34,121 nucleotides of DNA, from positions 1 to 34,121 of the forward strand of contig JAOAAK010000017.1 of the NCBI GenBank assembly GCA_026418905.1, given 5' to 3'. This document shows positions 1-7,713 of the stretch, piece by piece. Position 1 is the first letter of the stretch. Every line of letters starts with the position of its first letter. Source of the stretch: Bacteroidales bacterium (lineage in GTDB: Bacteria > Bacteroidota > Bacteroidia > Bacteroidales > DTU049). Under the pieces are notes generated by a model that was given only the letters and a program-made list of their open reading frames with translations, was not told the DNA's origin and did not search any database. The position numbers were made by a program, and so were the translations under genes.

Positions 1-275
1 ATCAGCAGAACAATGGTCAATCTATTTCAAGACCTCAGCAGACACCTAATTACAATCAACCCACATACGAGATGAACAACTCTGGTGGTCAGGTGCCGTC
101 AAATACGATTAGACCTCAATCCAATGTTTCTACAGGGACGAGTGTGAGGCCAAATATTAATCAGCAGAACAATGGTCAATCTATTTCAAGACCTCAGCAG
201 ACACCTAATTACAATCAACCCACATACGAGATGAACAACTCTGGTGGTCAGGTGCCGTCGAATACGATCAGACCT
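1..275 (+). repeat. In-frame tandem repeat, period 159 bp (53 codons)
   Basis: Bases 1-116 recur at 160-275 with only two differences (101 A/G, 110 T/C). Both are third-position synonymous changes (Ser TCA/TCG, Ile ATT/ATC). The first copy is cut by the window edge, so the full copy number is unknown. The second copy diverges after position 275. Confidence 0.95.
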
Positions 276-638
276 GAACCCTCCAATCATAATCAAGTTA
301 AAGAAACTATCATTTCCCCAAATTATTACGGTACTCGTCCTAATCAACCGTATTATCAAACACCTTACTCAACATCCCCTCAAGATCAGAAACAAAATAG
401 GGTTAATACTCCGTCTTATACTCCTCCGGCTTATCATCGTATGCCACAAAAAAATGAATATTCTCGTCCGACAAATTCAAGCAGCTCTTTTTATTCTCCT
501 TCGACTTCTAATCCTTCATCTTCAAAGATCAGAGAATCCAATTATTCATCGGATAGGTCTAGAAGTTTTTCCGGAGGTAACAACTCTTCTTCATCGAGAC
601 CATCTACAAGTAGTGGTTCATCAACACATAGAAGATAA
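1..638 (+). CDS. C-terminal part of a repeat-containing, low-complexity protein (5' end outside window)
   Basis: The reading frame is open from the window edge (codons begin at base 3) to the TAA at 636-638, so this is the 3' end of a longer gene and the ATG at 72 is internal. The visible 211 residues are rich in Asn, Gln, Pro, Ser and Tyr. They begin with a tandem repeat of 53 residues (one full unit and about 38 residues of a second). After that comes a Pro/Tyr-rich stretch and a Ser/Gly/Arg tail ending in SSTHRR. No catalytic domain is visible here. The composition suggests an extracellular or envelope-associated disordered tail; this is inference. Only 5 bases separate it from the downstream outer membrane protein gene, which suggests co-transcription. 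Function unknown. Confidence 0.7.
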   Translation, partial: QQNNGQSISRPQQTPNYNQPTYEMNNSGGQVPSNTIRPQSNVSTGTSVRPNINQQNNGQSISRPQQTPNYNQPTYEMNNSGGQVPSNTIRPEPSNHNQVKETIISPNYYGTRPNQPYYQTPYSTSPQDQKQNRVNTPSYTPPAYHRMPQKNEYSRPTNSSSSFYSPSTSNPSSSKIRESNYSSDRSRSFSGGNNSSSSRPSTSSGSSTHRR

Positions 639-643
639 TCAAT

Positions 644-2089
644 ATGAAGAAGTTTTTTACTTTAGCTTTTCTATTGTTTAACTTAATAACATTTTCTCAG
701 AATGAATATGATGCTTTAAGATATTCGTATTTGCAACCCATAGGTACTGCACGTTATTCAAGTCTTGGAGGTTCTTATAATGCCATAGGAGCCGATATAT
801 CAACACTTTTTTCAAATCCTGCTGGTTTGGGAGTTTATAAAATTTCTGAGTTTACTTTAACACCTGGTTTTACAATTCTTTTTAGTAAGAGTTCTTATTT
901 GAATTCAGCTATGAATGATAATCAATTTGCTTTTAAATTTCCTAACATAGGTGTAGTATTTGTTGGAAACACAGCACAAGAGAAAGGGTGGACTAGGTGG
1001 CAGATAGGTTTTGGCATTAATAGTTTGGCAAGTTTTAATCGGAATTTTTTTATTGAAGGACACAGTCCAAATACTTCCATTGTTGATGTATTTTATGCAG
1101 ATGCTATCGGAACTCCTTATTATAAGCTTGATCCTTTCAGTACACAATTAGCATATAATACGTATTTGATCGATACAGTTGGTACAGTTTCGTCATATGA
1201 ACGTGTAATAGAAGGCGGGGTTCTTCAACAAAATAATATATACTCTAGAGGCGGGGGGCATGATTTTTCGATAGCTTTTGCCGGTAGCTTTGAAGATAAA
1301 TTGTACTTGGGCATTGGCCTTGGTATACCTTCTGTTCGTTTCAAAATGGAGAATTATTATAAAGAATATGACGATGCCGATACTATACCTGATTTTAAAA
1401 TGCTTTCTTATAACAATTACTTGACAACCAAAGGCAGTGGTATCAATGCGCGTTTTGGATTGATTTACCAGATTGGTAAGCATCTGAGATTGGGGATGTC
1501 GTTTCATACCCCAAGTAGCATATCTTTGAAAGACAACTATAATTCAGTTGTTCGTGCCGATCTTGAAACAAATACTTTTGAAAGTTCATCTCCTCAAGGG
1601 ATTTTCAAATACAGAATAACAACACCCTTTAGGTTTGAATATGGGGTCAGCATTTTACATCCTTATATTGGTTTATTTTCTATTTCACACGAAATGGTGA
1701 ACTATTATCAAGCCAGAATTCGCAGTACCGACTACTCGTTTAGTCATGAAAATGAAAATATAACGAGTTCATTTAAAACTGGTCATAATATAAAAGCCGG
1801 AGTAGAAATCAAATTGCCCCTATTGGCAGTGCGTGGTGGTTTTGCATGGTACGGATCACCTTACAAACTTCACCTAAATGATGCTTCAACTAAAATAATT
1901 TCTGGAGGGATGAGTTATAGAGAAAAATTATATTTCTTCGATATTTCTTATTCATTTCAGATACAAAAAGTGGACTACTACTTATACAATCCTGCTCTTT
2001 TGCAGAGTATAGGTAAAGAGTTAGAACCAGCTAATCTCAAGCATTATGGTCATTATCTGTTTTTTACGATTGGCTTTAAGATTGAATAA
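644..2089 (+). CDS. FadL/OMPP1-like outer membrane beta-barrel protein ('hemin receptor' type)
   Basis: The 481-residue protein starts with a Sec signal peptide (MKKFFTLAFLLFNLITFSQ, cleavage near residue 19). The mature start carries the motif set typical of Bacteroidota FadL/TodX-like porins: GTARYSSLGGSYNAIGAD at about 35-52, then an S/N-P-A-G-L-G motif. The rest has alternating beta-strand patterning and ends with an aromatic strand (YLFFTIGFKIE) suited to recognition by the BAM machinery. The expected role is a passive channel for hydrophobic compounds in the outer membrane. The name 'hemin receptor' used for this group is by homology only, and no haem site is visible. It lies 5 bases after the repeat protein and 38 bases before the O-antigen-ligase-like gene. 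Confidence 0.8.
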   Translation: MKKFFTLAFLLFNLITFSQNEYDALRYSYLQPIGTARYSSLGGSYNAIGADISTLFSNPAGLGVYKISEFTLTPGFTILFSKSSYLNSAMNDNQFAFKFPNIGVVFVGNTAQEKGWTRWQIGFGINSLASFNRNFFIEGHSPNTSIVDVFYADAIGTPYYKLDPFSTQLAYNTYLIDTVGTVSSYERVIEGGVLQQNNIYSRGGGHDFSIAFAGSFEDKLYLGIGLGIPSVRFKMENYYKEYDDADTIPDFKMLSYNNYLTTKGSGINARFGLIYQIGKHLRLGMSFHTPSSISLKDNYNSVVRADLETNTFESSSPQGIFKYRITTPFRFEYGVSILHPYIGLFSISHEMVNYYQARIRSTDYSFSHENENITSSFKTGHNIKAGVEIKLPLLAVRGGFAWYGSPYKLHLNDASTKIISGGMSYREKLYFFDISYSFQIQKVDYYLYNPALLQSIGKELEPANLKHYGHYLFFTIGFKIE

Positions 2090-2127
2090 TTTTTTTTGAT
2101 TTTATTTTTAACAAGTTTTTTGTTCGC

Positions 2128-3372
2128 ATGTTAAAATTGAAGGGTAAAGAATTCTATTTCCTACTTCCATTTTACCTCGTTTTGTTTTTTATTCCTTTAT
2201 ATAAAAAGGTTGTATCCCTACTGATTGTTTTTTTAATAGTTGGAACTGTGTATTATTTGATAAATTCAAAACGTTGGGGGATAATTATCAAATTTTCCGA
2301 AATCAACCTTTATTGGTTTTTATTGTGGGTAATGTTTGCTACATCACTTTTATATACTGAGAATATTGATGCTGGTGTTTTTGATCTGCAAGTTAAAGCT
2401 AGCATGGTGATCTTTTCTTTCTTTTTTTCACTAAAATCTATTCGTGATGTTTTATGTAAAGAATTTTATCATATTATTGTAATTTGGATAGCAGGTATTT
2501 TTGCTAGTTTTTTGTATCATATTGGGTTTGCCGTTTACGATTATATTTTTCGATCACATTCTTTTGATTCCTTTTTTTATACATTTTTAAGTAACAGTTT
2601 TCATCCATCTTATTTGTCGATGTATGTTGTGACGGGGTTAATTTTTTTGCATGAAATCATGCTTCGGAAACGATTAGATCAATTAACAAATGCTATCATA
2701 ATTGTTGTTCAATTTTTGTTGGTTCTGTTTGTTTTTTTATTAAGTTCAAAGGCGAATATTATCTCGTTATTTTTGATTTATGTTTTGTATACTTCATATT
2801 TAATCAAGCAAAAGAGATGGACGTGGTTTTTGGGGTATTTTCTTGTGATGATTGTTCTGTTTATTTTTTTTCTTTTATCATTTTCTGTATTTAGAGACAG
2901 AATCCTGCAAGTTGTGAACTTTCCCTCTTCAAAAAGCCTTGAGCAGAAAAAAGTTCAAGTTCAATCAGAGGGAGGAAGCACACACGACAGATATCTCATC
3001 TATCTGTCTTCATTACAAGTAATCGAGAAAAACCTATGTTTGGGGGTAGGAGTTGGAGATGTGAAGCAAGAACTCTCAAAAAAATACTTACAGAATAACT
3101 TTAAAAAAGGAATTGAGAAAAGATACAATGCCCATAATCAATTTTTGCAGAATTGGCTTGCAACTGGGTTAGTTGGATTTTTATTGTTGTTGGTTGTTGT
3201 ATTTAACATTTTTAGAAAAGGATTCTATGAGCAAAAAATTTACCTTATTGCTTTTGGGATTGTTTTATTTGTTAATTTGATGGTTGAATCTATGCTTGAA
3301 ACACAGGCGGGTAGTGTATTTATAGTATTAATGAGTTCGTTCCTGATGAGTACACAAGAAATTAGTGGATAG
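2128..3372 (+). CDS. O-antigen ligase / polymerase (Wzy/WaaL)-like membrane protein
   Basis: The 414-residue protein is almost entirely hydrophobic, with about 10-12 predicted transmembrane helices. A large soluble loop (about residues 260-335) contains the typical sequence HDRYLIYLSSLQVIEKNLCLGVGVGD and then the NAHNQFLQNWLATGLVGF motif. This loop, with its conserved Arg and His before the last helices, is the signature of the O-antigen ligase/Wzy family (PF04932 type). These proteins join lipid-carrier-bound glycans to an acceptor in the inner membrane. Whether this one is a ligase or a polymerase cannot be told from sequence, and no glycosyltransferase genes are adjacent. Its stop codon lies inside the 3' end of the convergent aminotransferase gene (11-bp overlap). 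Confidence 0.75.
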   Translation: MLKLKGKEFYFLLPFYLVLFFIPLYKKVVSLLIVFLIVGTVYYLINSKRWGIIIKFSEINLYWFLLWVMFATSLLYTENIDAGVFDLQVKASMVIFSFFFSLKSIRDVLCKEFYHIIVIWIAGIFASFLYHIGFAVYDYIFRSHSFDSFFYTFLSNSFHPSYLSMYVVTGLIFLHEIMLRKRLDQLTNAIIIVVQFLLVLFVFLLSSKANIISLFLIYVLYTSYLIKQKRWTWFLGYFLVMIVLFIFFLLSFSVFRDRILQVVNFPSSKSLEQKKVQVQSEGGSTHDRYLIYLSSLQVIEKNLCLGVGVGDVKQELSKKYLQNNFKKGIEKRYNAHNQFLQNWLATGLVGFLLLLVVVFNIFRKGFYEQKIYLIAFGIVLFVNLMVESMLETQAGSVFIVLMSSFLMSTQEISG

Positions 3373-4564
3373 TTCCCGGATATTTGTTGAGAGCGATTTT
3401 AAGCAATTCCATAGATCGTTGCATGTGCTTTACTTCGAGAACAAAGCTTATGCGAACTTCATTTTTTCCAGATTGGGTTGGATCGGCATAAAAACCAGTT
3501 GCAGGAGCAAGCATTATAGTTTCGTTGTTGTCTGAAAAATTTTCAAGCAACCACTGGCAGAATTTGTCGCTATCATCAATAGGTAACCTGGCGACCACGT
3601 AAAATGCACCGCGTGGGGTGGGACATAGTGCACCAGGTATTTCATTTATGGATTTTACTACAACGTCTCGGCGAGCCTTATATTCTTTAAGTACCTCTTC
3701 GAAATACGAAGCAGGAGTATCAACAGCAGCCTGTGCTGCTATTTGACCGAAAGTCGGAGGACTTAGACGTGCTTGAGCAAATTTCATAGCAGTAGAAAAG
3801 AGTTCTTTGTTTCTTGTTATAAAAGCACCGATTCTAAAGCCGCATGCGCTGTATCTTTTTGAGACAGAATCGACCATGATAACATGATCCTCAAGCCCTT
3901 CCAGATTCATCACAGAAAAATGAGAAAAACCATCGAAAACAAATTCTCGATAGACTTCATCAGCAATAAGGAAAAGGTTATATTTTTTTACCAATTTCCC
4001 TAATTGCTCTATTTCTTCTCTACTGTAGAGATAGCCAGTAGGATTGTTGGGATTGCAAATGAGTATAGCTTTGGTACGAGAAGTAATTTTCTTTTCAAAT
4101 TCTTCGATCGGAGGAAGTGTAAAACCATTTTCAATATTACTAGGAATAGGAACAACTCTAACCCCTGCATTTACTGCAAAACCATTGTAATTGGCATAGT
4201 AAGGTTCAGGAATAATAACTTCATCACCTTCGTCCATCGTAGAATTAAATGCAAAGAGTATAGCTTCCGAGCCACCAGTTGTAACAATGATTTGATCGGT
4301 GTTGAGATAAATTCCATGTCTTTCGTAATATTCGACCAGTTTTTTTCGGTAGGAAAGAAGTCCCGCACTGTGAGAATACTCAATGACTTTTTCACGGTAA
4401 TTTCGGAGAGCTTCTAAAGCTATTTCTGGGGTTGGGATATCAGGCTGTCCAATGTTCAAGTGATAGACTTTAATACCCTTCGCCTTAGCTTGGTCTGCAT
4501 AAGGTACAAGCTTTCTAATTGGCGAAGGAGGCATAAGTTGACCTTTCTTTGAAATTTCTGGCAT
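3362..4564 (-). CDS. Class I/II PLP-dependent aminotransferase (AspC-like fold type I)
   Basis: The 400-residue protein has the full fold-type I set: LNIGQPD near 36-42, NPNNPTG at 171-177, DEVY at 202-205 (Asp binds the pyridine nitrogen of PLP), SVSKRYS with the Schiff-base Lys at 236, Arg244, and a C-terminal Arg in NEVRISF that would bind the substrate carboxylate. It would transfer amino groups between an amino acid and a 2-oxo acid in the cytoplasm. The exact substrate (aspartate, aromatic or other) cannot be decided. It is the last gene of the probable minus-strand unit starting at 7572, 68 bases after the second DUF1573 gene. Its 3' end overlaps the O-antigen-ligase-like gene by 11 bp. 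Confidence 0.9.
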   Translation of the reverse strand: MPEISKKGQLMPPSPIRKLVPYADQAKAKGIKVYHLNIGQPDIPTPEIALEALRNYREKVIEYSHSAGLLSYRKKLVEYYERHGIYLNTDQIIVTTGGSEAILFAFNSTMDEGDEVIIPEPYYANYNGFAVNAGVRVVPIPSNIENGFTLPPIEEFEKKITSRTKAILICNPNNPTGYLYSREEIEQLGKLVKKYNLFLIADEVYREFVFDGFSHFSVMNLEGLEDHVIMVDSVSKRYSACGFRIGAFITRNKELFSTAMKFAQARLSPPTFGQIAAQAAVDTPASYFEEVLKEYKARRDVVVKSINEIPGALCPTPRGAFYVVARLPIDDSDKFCQWLLENFSDNNETIMLAPATGFYADPTQSGKNEVRISFVLEVKHMQRSMELLKIALNKYPGTIH

Positions 4565-4632
4565 AAATTAAGATTTAAACCCACATTACATGGACGCAAA
4601 GTTGCTATATTTTTTTTATTTAGACAAAAAAT

Positions 4633-4998
4633 TTATGGTTCAACTACCCCTTTAATAACAAGAACCACAGGTGAATTTTCTGCGTTTGAGAAAACCGTAA
4701 CGTATTTGGTGAAAACTCCTTTTTCTTCGGCGTCGTATGTTACTACTATTTTATTTTTTTGACCAGGCATAATGGGTTCTTTAGGGTAAGATGGCACAGT
4801 ACAACCGCATGTTGAGCGAGGTTCTGAAAGAAAAAGAGGTGCTTTGCCAGTGTTTATGAAAACAAATTCGCAACTTACTTTACTTCCTTTTTTTATTTTA
4901 CCAAAATCATGGGTGGTTTTTTCAAAAGTTATGATTGGTTCTTGACTGAGAAGAACCCCTGTCAACAAAAAAATAAATAATACAACTGTTTTTTTCAT
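4633..4998 (-). CDS. Secreted DUF1573 protein (copy 2)
   Basis: The 121-residue protein begins with a signal peptide (MKKTVVLFIFLLTGVLLSQ) and consists of one DUF1573 domain. The hallmarks are an F-x-K-x-x-H-D-F-G-K-I opening strand, FINTGKAPL, the STCGCTVPSYPKEPI segment and VTYDAEEKGVF. This is an Ig-like beta-sandwich family that is abundant and exported in Bacteroidota; its biochemical role is not established. The conserved CGC pair could form a disulphide or bind metal (inference). It is a close paralogue of the gene just upstream, from which it is separated by 15 bases, so a tandem duplication is likely. Confidence 0.85.
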   Translation of the reverse strand: MKKTVVLFIFLLTGVLLSQEPIITFEKTTHDFGKIKKGSKVSCEFVFINTGKAPLFLSEPRSTCGCTVPSYPKEPIMPGQKNKIVVTYDAEEKGVFTKYVTVFSNAENSPVVLVIKGVVEP

Positions 4999-5013
4999 AG
5001 CTGGAATTTATTA

Positions 5014-5439
5014 TTAGGGTGCTATTGGAACATTATTATTGTCAAAATTCTGGGAAGGTATAATTAGAGAAGGTTTTTGAATGACTTCGCCTGTAATTCT
5101 AAGCGACACTTCACCATTAGTAGCATTAGATAGAACAGTAATTTGCTTATTGAATTTACCAATTCGATTGGTGTCGTAACGAGCTTTGATCAAACCTGTT
5201 TTTCCAGGAAGAATAGGTTCTTTGGGATAGAAGGGAACAGTGCAACCACAACTTGACTTCACATTGGATATCAGAAGTGGAGCATCACCTGTATTGGTAA
5301 ATACGAATTCGGCAACTGCTTCTGTACCTTCTTGAATTTGACCAAAATCATGAACCAGTTTCTGAAATGTGATTTCTGCTCCCTTTTGAGCTCTAAGTCC
5401 GGTGACGAGAAAAACAAACAAAATAATTATTTTTTTCAT
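5014..5439 (-). CDS. Secreted DUF1573 protein (copy 1)
   Basis: The 141-residue protein has a signal peptide (MKKIIILFVFLVTGLRAQ) followed by one DUF1573 domain with HDFGQI, FTNTGDAPLL, SSCGCTVPFYPKEPI and ARYDTNRIGKF. It aligns over its whole domain with the paralogue at 4633-4998 but has an additional Pro/Asn-rich C-terminal tail of about 25 residues (ending NNNVPIAP). It lies 22 bases after the rhodanese-like gene and 15 bases before its paralogue, inside the same minus-strand unit. The role is unknown beyond export to the periplasm or surface. Confidence 0.85.
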   Translation of the reverse strand: MKKIIILFVFLVTGLRAQKGAEITFQKLVHDFGQIQEGTEAVAEFVFTNTGDAPLLISNVKSSCGCTVPFYPKEPILPGKTGLIKARYDTNRIGKFNKQITVLSNATNGEVSLRITGEVIQKPSLIIPSQNFDNNNVPIAP

Positions 5440-5461
5440 GGCAAAATCTATTAATCAAATT

Positions 5462-5899
5462 TTATACCATCTTTTTCTCCCGTAAGCGTAATTGACAAGT
5501 ACAGCTTCCACTGAGTCTGTTTTCTTTGAATACTTTTATAGGTAAACCATCTTTTTCCCATTCGACAAAACCACCAGCAAGGCTTGCCAAAAAACAAAAG
5601 CCTTTTTCTTTTAAAATATTCATCATTGGTATAACTCTATTAGAGGTAGAATCGGCAATGATGATAATTTTATCAGATGGCAATTGTGAAAGATTTGTTG
5701 TCACATCCATTTGGCATAAGTAAAAAACATCGGGGATGTCGAATTGTTTGAACCTAATAAGATCTAAAGAACGTATGTCAAGTAAAACAGCTTCTTTTTG
5801 TTGAATAAGTGTCCATGCTTTTCGGGGTGTAATGGCATAATATTGCTCGACTTTAAAAGCGTATTGTTCAAGGAGTACTAGTGGTTCCATAAAAGACAA
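5462..5899 (-). CDS. Rhodanese-like domain protein lacking the catalytic cysteine
   Basis: The 145-residue cytoplasmic protein has a single rhodanese fold: AVLLDIRSLDLIRF near 37-50, then IIIIADSTSNRV at 78-89, then LAGGFVEWEKDGLPI at 108-121. In active single-domain rhodaneses the loop reads Y-C-x-x-G-x-R-S. Here the aligned residues are A82-D83-S84-T85-S86-N87-R88-V89, so the sulphur-carrying Cys is replaced by Asp and the family Gly by Ser. Sulphur transfer is therefore unlikely, and a binding or scaffold role is inferred. The tail has an extra GSCTC motif. The ATG at 5899 overlaps the upstream carboxypeptidase gene by 22 bp. A second ATG at 5890 would shorten the overlap to 13 bp. Confidence 0.75.
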   Translation of the reverse strand: MSFMEPLVLLEQYAFKVEQYYAITPRKAWTLIQQKEAVLLDIRSLDLIRFKQFDIPDVFYLCQMDVTTNLSQLPSDKIIIIADSTSNRVIPMMNILKEKGFCFLASLAGGFVEWEKDGLPIKVFKENRLSGSCTCQLRLREKKMV

Positions 5900-6633
5900 T
5901 TATTATTAATTCCTTTTACAAAGTTATCAAAAATGTTTAAGATTCTAGCTGTTTCTGATCCAGCAAAACCTTTAATATCGTCATAAGTAATTAATTTTTC
6001 GTATGCTTGCAGATATTTTGAAGAGAGGGGCATGTAGGACCAATGCCATGGTTCAGGTTGATAACCGGTTGAACGAAGTTCTCCGAACTCAATGTATGGC
6101 TGGCAGAAGCCAAAAGAGGCAGCATGAATTTGAAGCCAAGTGTAGACTTGATTACCTTCAGTGGTTTTAAAGTAAGCAGGATCCACACTGTTGATATCGA
6201 TATCAGTTCCCCAATGATGACGAGAAGTGCCAGGCATACTACTGTAACGTAAGATAAAGCGAGCTCTTTCGACAGGATCAGGATGAGTTTGAGTAAGGTT
6301 TTTACCTTCAACCAAGTTCTTACCATACCATTTTTTCTCCCAGATGTTTTTTTGGTCATTAAAGGTTCTTGTAGCAGATACAATGAATAGATGAATACCT
6401 TCTTTTTTAGCGCTGTCGCACATGCGTATGAATGCTTCATAGGCTTCGCGTTGCATATATATATTCTTCTTATATGTATATAGGGAATCTATTAGGGTAA
6501 AATCAGGATGTTTAGAAGGTTCATATTTTCCTAACAAGAAATTTCTCATAATTGAATCTGCATTAAATAGGTTGCCTTGAGCCTGTAAAAGCCAAAATAA
6601 GATCAATGCCACCATAAAGGATATATAGCGCAT
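5878..6633 (-). CDS. M15-family (VanY/DdcY-type) D-alanyl-D-alanine carboxypeptidase
   Basis: The 251-residue protein has a short hydrophobic N-terminal export signal (about 1-19) and the M15 zinc peptidase motifs: SATRTFNDQ at 86-93, SRHHWGTDID at 137-146 (zinc ligands His139 and Asp146), and EPWHW at 194-198 (catalytic Glu194, zinc ligand His197). The family trims the terminal D-Ala from peptidoglycan stem peptides in the periplasm. The start codon directly abuts the stop codon of the transketolase gene, with no intergenic base, so translational coupling is likely. The 3' end overlaps the rhodanese-like gene. Nothing nearby points to vancomycin resistance, so a cell-wall remodelling role is the simplest reading. 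Confidence 0.87.
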   Translation of the reverse strand: MRYISFMVALILFWLLQAQGNLFNADSIMRNFLLGKYEPSKHPDFTLIDSLYTYKKNIYMQREAYEAFIRMCDSAKKEGIHLFIVSATRTFNDQKNIWEKKWYGKNLVEGKNLTQTHPDPVERARFILRYSSMPGTSRHHWGTDIDINSVDPAYFKTTEGNQVYTWLQIHAASFGFCQPYIEFGELRSTGYQPEPWHWSYMPLSSKYLQAYEKLITYDDIKGFAGSETARILNIFDNFVKGINNNCLLWNH

Positions 6634-7572
6634 TTATTTTTTCTTGAAAAGTTTTAGAGCTTCATCTACGATTTGATCGGTATGCAATCCATACTTAATA
6701 AGTAACTCCTCTGGTTGACCAGATTCTCCGAAAGAGTCGGGCATGCCCATGATTTTCATGAGAACAGGATAATGTTGACTAAGACATTCAGCCACAGCTG
6801 AACCTAAACCACCATGAATTTGATGTTCTTCAATGGTAAGAACGCAACCTGTTTTACGGGCGTGGAATATGAGGCTTTCTTGGTCTAAAGGTTTGATGGT
6901 ATGAACATTCAGAACCGATGCAGATATGTTCAGTGTGTTAAGCTTTTGAGCGGCCTTGAGAGCATGATAGACCATATGTCCTGTGGCGACGATGGTTACG
7001 TCTTTTCCTTTGATAAGTTCATCGATTTTGCCCGGGGTAAATTTGTCGGTAATGGATGTAAAATTGGGAACGGCTTCTCTACCAAAACGAACATAAACGG
7101 GACCTTTGATTTGCTGGATTGCAGCCTTGGTTGCAAGATAGGTTTGATTTGCGTCGCAAGGGGAAAGTACAGTCATATGTGGTAGAGCACGCATAACGGC
7201 AATATCTTCAAGAGCCTGATGAGTAGCCCCATCTGGGCCAACAGAAATGCCAGCATGAGCACCTCCTATGATGACATGAATATTATTGTAACATATTGAG
7301 ATACGTATTTGGTCCGATGCTCTGAAAGCTGCAAAAACGCCATAAGTACTAAAAACGGGAATAAAACCTTCCAGGGCAAGTCCAGCAGCTATGGTAGCTG
7401 CGTTTTGCTCGGCAATGCCGATTGAAAAAAAACGTTCTGGGAATTTTTCAGCAAACCAGTGTACACACACTGAAGAAGAAATATCTAAACCAAGAACAAT
7501 TAATCGTTTTTCTATTTCACCTACATCTCTTAATGCTTCACCAAACCCAAAACGAGTAGGCTTTAATTCCAC
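6634..7572 (-). CDS. Transketolase, C-terminal subunit (split-type)
   Basis: The 312-residue protein corresponds to the pyrimidine-binding and C-terminal domains of transketolase. Visible motifs are RFFSIGIAEQNAATIAAGLA (Glu55 is the residue that activates the thiamine diphosphate aminopyrimidine ring), the GPDGATHQALEDIAVMRALP segment, and a C-terminal domain with TIEEHQIHGGLGSAVAE. The N-terminal pyrophosphate-binding half is absent. In split transketolases it is normally a separate, usually adjacent gene, but the upstream neighbour here is an unrelated plus-strand gene. A working enzyme of the non-oxidative pentose phosphate pathway would need a partner subunit encoded elsewhere. It is the first gene of the minus-strand unit running to 3362, and a promoter-like element lies just upstream. 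Confidence 0.88.
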   Translation of the reverse strand: MELKPTRFGFGEALRDVGEIEKRLIVLGLDISSSVCVHWFAEKFPERFFSIGIAEQNAATIAAGLALEGFIPVFSTYGVFAAFRASDQIRISICYNNIHVIIGGAHAGISVGPDGATHQALEDIAVMRALPHMTVLSPCDANQTYLATKAAIQQIKGPVYVRFGREAVPNFTSITDKFTPGKIDELIKGKDVTIVATGHMVYHALKAAQKLNTLNISASVLNVHTIKPLDQESLIFHARKTGCVLTIEEHQIHGGLGSAVAECLSQHYPVLMKIMGMPDSFGESGQPEELLIKYGLHTDQIVDEALKLFKKK

Positions 7573-7584
7573 TGATTTTTTTTA

Positions 7585-7616
7585 CAAAGATTTAAAAAAT
7601 TTAATCATATAACAAA
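7585..7616 (-). promoter_or_regulatory. Candidate Bacteroidota promoter for the transketolase unit
   Basis: On the minus strand TTTG (7616-7613) is followed after exactly 20 bases by AATCTTTG (7592-7585). This fits the Bacteroidota -33 TTTG / -7 TAnnTTTG pattern with one mismatch in the -7 box. Only 12 bases lie between the -7 box and the start codon at 7572. The assignment is by pattern only. Confidence 0.45.
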
Positions 7617-7668
7617 TTTGTGTCAAAAAATATTTCATGTGCCCAGGATTTATAATTTTTTTCTTTTG

Positions 7669-7700
7669 TATGACAAAATTTCAAATAATGTTTATATTTG
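7669..7700 (+). promoter_or_regulatory. Candidate Bacteroidota promoter for the MmpS-like lipoprotein gene
   Basis: TATATTTG at 7693-7700 (a perfect TAnnTTTG) is preceded 20 bases upstream by TATG at 7669-7672, which matches the -33 TTTG at three of four positions. The -7 box ends 13 bases before the chosen ATG at 7714. This also argues against the upstream start at 7618, because it would lie before the promoter. Confidence 0.45.
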
Positions 7701-7713
7701 CTCAAAATTTAAT

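Noticed and set aside
244-681. Plus-strand frame of 145 codons overlapping the repeat protein and the outer membrane protein start
   Set aside because: It is a shifted reading of the repeat gene; its Ile/Leu-rich composition is a frame artefact.
2090-2127. T-rich tract after the outer membrane protein gene as a terminator
   Set aside because: No stem precedes the T run, and the next gene is co-oriented only 38 bases away.
7618-7713. Longer N-terminus for the MmpS-like lipoprotein
   Set aside because: The extra 32 residues precede a clear lipoprotein signal and would place the start before the likely promoter.
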